40,091 bases of DNA from Gemmatimonadota bacterium (GTDB lineage: Bacteria > Latescibacterota > UBA2968 > UBA8231), in assembly GCA_018673255.1 (NCBI GenBank), contig JABHDC010000171.1, positions 1 to 40,091 of the forward strand, read 5' to 3'. Below the pieces are notes generated by a model. That model made no database searches. It was not told where the DNA came from and saw only the letters and a program-made list of their open reading frames with translations. How positions within the stretch are numbered: position 1 is the stretch's first letter; each line of letters opens with the position of its first letter. Made by a program: the position numbers and the translations under genes. Positions 39,472-40,091 of this stretch are shown here, one piece after another.

Positions 39472-40091
39472 ATGGCCCTGTTCAGCAAAGACAAGACGCT
39501 CACGAGTCTGGCGCGCACCTGCGGGTGAGCAGCCAAGGTGAGTCCGGTCGGACTCGCGCGACTGCTGTCCCGATTGCCATCGAAGGACGATCCGAATCTG
39601 CTGGTCGGTTTTGAGACCAGCGATGACGCGGCCGTCTATCGTCTCGACGACGAGCGCGCCCTCGTGCTCACAGCGGATATCATCACCCCGCCTGTCGATG
39701 ATCCTCATCTGTTTGGCCAGATCGCTGCGGCCAACGCGCTCAGCGACGTGTTCGCCATGGGCGGGCAGCCGCTGGCCTGCCTCAACTTGATCGGCTTCCC
39801 AAGCAAGGCGCTCGGTCCGGAAGTGCTGGCCGGCATGGTCGAAGGCGCGCTGGAGAAGATCACCGAGGCGGGTGCTGTGCTGGCCGGTGGACACACGACT
39901 GACGACGACGAGCCAAAATTCGGCCTGTCCGTGACCGGCATCGTGCATCCGGATCGATTCTGGGGCAACGCCGGCGTGCGGGCCGGTGATGTGCTGATCA
40001 TGACGAAGCCGATCGGCAGCGGCGTGCTGTTCAATGCCAATCTGAACAAACTCGTGTCGGATGAAGCGATGGCCGCCTGCATCCGGACGCT
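39472..40091 (+). CDS. selD: Selenophosphate synthetase SelD (SenC type), selenocysteine-containing, truncated by the window edge
   Basis: ATG 39472 opens a frame running 206 codons to the right edge, with one internal TGA at 39526-39528 (codon 19). The context is A-R-T-C-G-U-A-A-K-V-S-P. Aligned to E. coli SelD (G-C-G-C-K-I-S-P), U falls on catalytic Cys17 and Lys22 on essential Lys20, while the second Cys is Ala. Further SelD marks are T-S-D-D-A-A-V, L-T-A-D-I-I-T-P-P-V-D-D-P, A-A-N-A-L-S-D-V-F-A-M-G-G and G-G-H-T-T-D-D. SelD makes selenophosphate from ATP and selenide for Sec-tRNA and, here, for the selenosugar. It is divergent from senA. Ordinary gene callers would drop or truncate it. 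Confidence 0.9.
39526..39557 (+). promoter_or_regulatory. UGA selenocysteine codon with predicted bacterial SECIS hairpin
   Basis: UGA (39526-39528) is followed by a stem in which 39538-39545 pairs with 39550-39557, including one G-U pair, around the tetraloop GGUC (39546-39549). The loop begins 20 bases after the U of UGA, close to the spacing in E. coli fdhF, whose SelB-binding loop is also GGUC(U). The hairpin lies inside the coding frame, as bacterial SECIS elements must. Confidence 0.75.

Noticed and set aside
39526..39528. Stop codon making selD a pseudogene or frameshifted fragment
   Set aside because: Coding similarity to SelD is unbroken in the same frame on both sides, the TGA is exactly at the catalytic Cys position, and a SECIS-like hairpin follows.
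1..40091. CRISPR arrays, insertion sequences, phage genes, tRNA or rRNA genes
   Set aside because: No repeated spacer pattern, transposase, integrase, cloverleaf or rRNA-like sequence was recognised by reading. A covariance-model scan would settle the RNA genes.

Overview
The window is GC-rich and densely packed. It looks like a chromosome segment of an uncultured-type bacterium of the wider FCB group, and Latescibacterota or a neighbouring phylum is my best guess. The hints are an FG-GAP/beta-propeller exported protein with a C-terminal FlgD/T9SS-like tail (NPFN motif), several phytanoyl-CoA dioxygenase (PhyH) genes beside Gfo/Idh/MocA, amidohydrolase and CBM9-like genes, and frequent TTG/GTG starts. 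The phylum is inference. No tRNA, rRNA, CRISPR array, IS element or phage gene was seen.

Region 1 (1-14.8 kb) is catabolic. It holds a secreted FG-GAP protein, then a coupled + strand operon (sodium:solute symporter, a 63-residue membrane protein, a VCBS-repeat protein without signal peptide, a Gfo/Idh/MocA oxidoreductase). Next come single genes on alternating strands (PhyH, MDR dehydrogenase, EamA exporter, aldo/keto reductase, M29 aminopeptidase). A five-gene overlapping minus-strand operon closes the region: two related amidohydrolases, a PhyH oxygenase and two tandem CBM9-like proteins. This set probably imports and oxidises small organic solutes, sugars or ether-type compounds.

Region 2 (14.9-24.2 kb) is mixed housekeeping and regulation: a methyltransferase, a HisC-like aminotransferase, a TIGR01777 SDR protein, a histone-deacetylase-family protein, a wax-synthase-like membrane protein, an ECF sigma/anti-sigma pair behind an exported protein, an orphan histidine kinase, and a convergent CNB-REC regulator.

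Region 3 (23.2-39.3 kb) is a run of 16 genes all on the minus strand. Its centre (27.9-36.0 kb) is an unusual conserved-looking set: a CRP-family regulator, two small proteins, a MutL-like actin-fold (ASKHA) protein with no glutamate mutase nearby, a barrel-sandwich/KOW protein, an FnIII-DUF6754 membrane protein and three further integral membrane proteins. I read it as a previously uncharacterised membrane-associated, nucleotide-dependent complex.

Region 4 (37.0-40.09 kb) is the other highlight: a selenoneine biosynthesis locus. Genes for a SenA-like synthase and a SenB-like selenosugar synthase run leftward, and a divergent selenophosphate synthetase gene (selD/senC) runs off the right edge. 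The selD frame is interrupted by an in-frame UGA at the catalytic cysteine position. A hairpin with a GGUC loop follows at the right distance for a bacterial SECIS, so SelD is itself a selenoprotein. Conventional ORF calling misses this gene.
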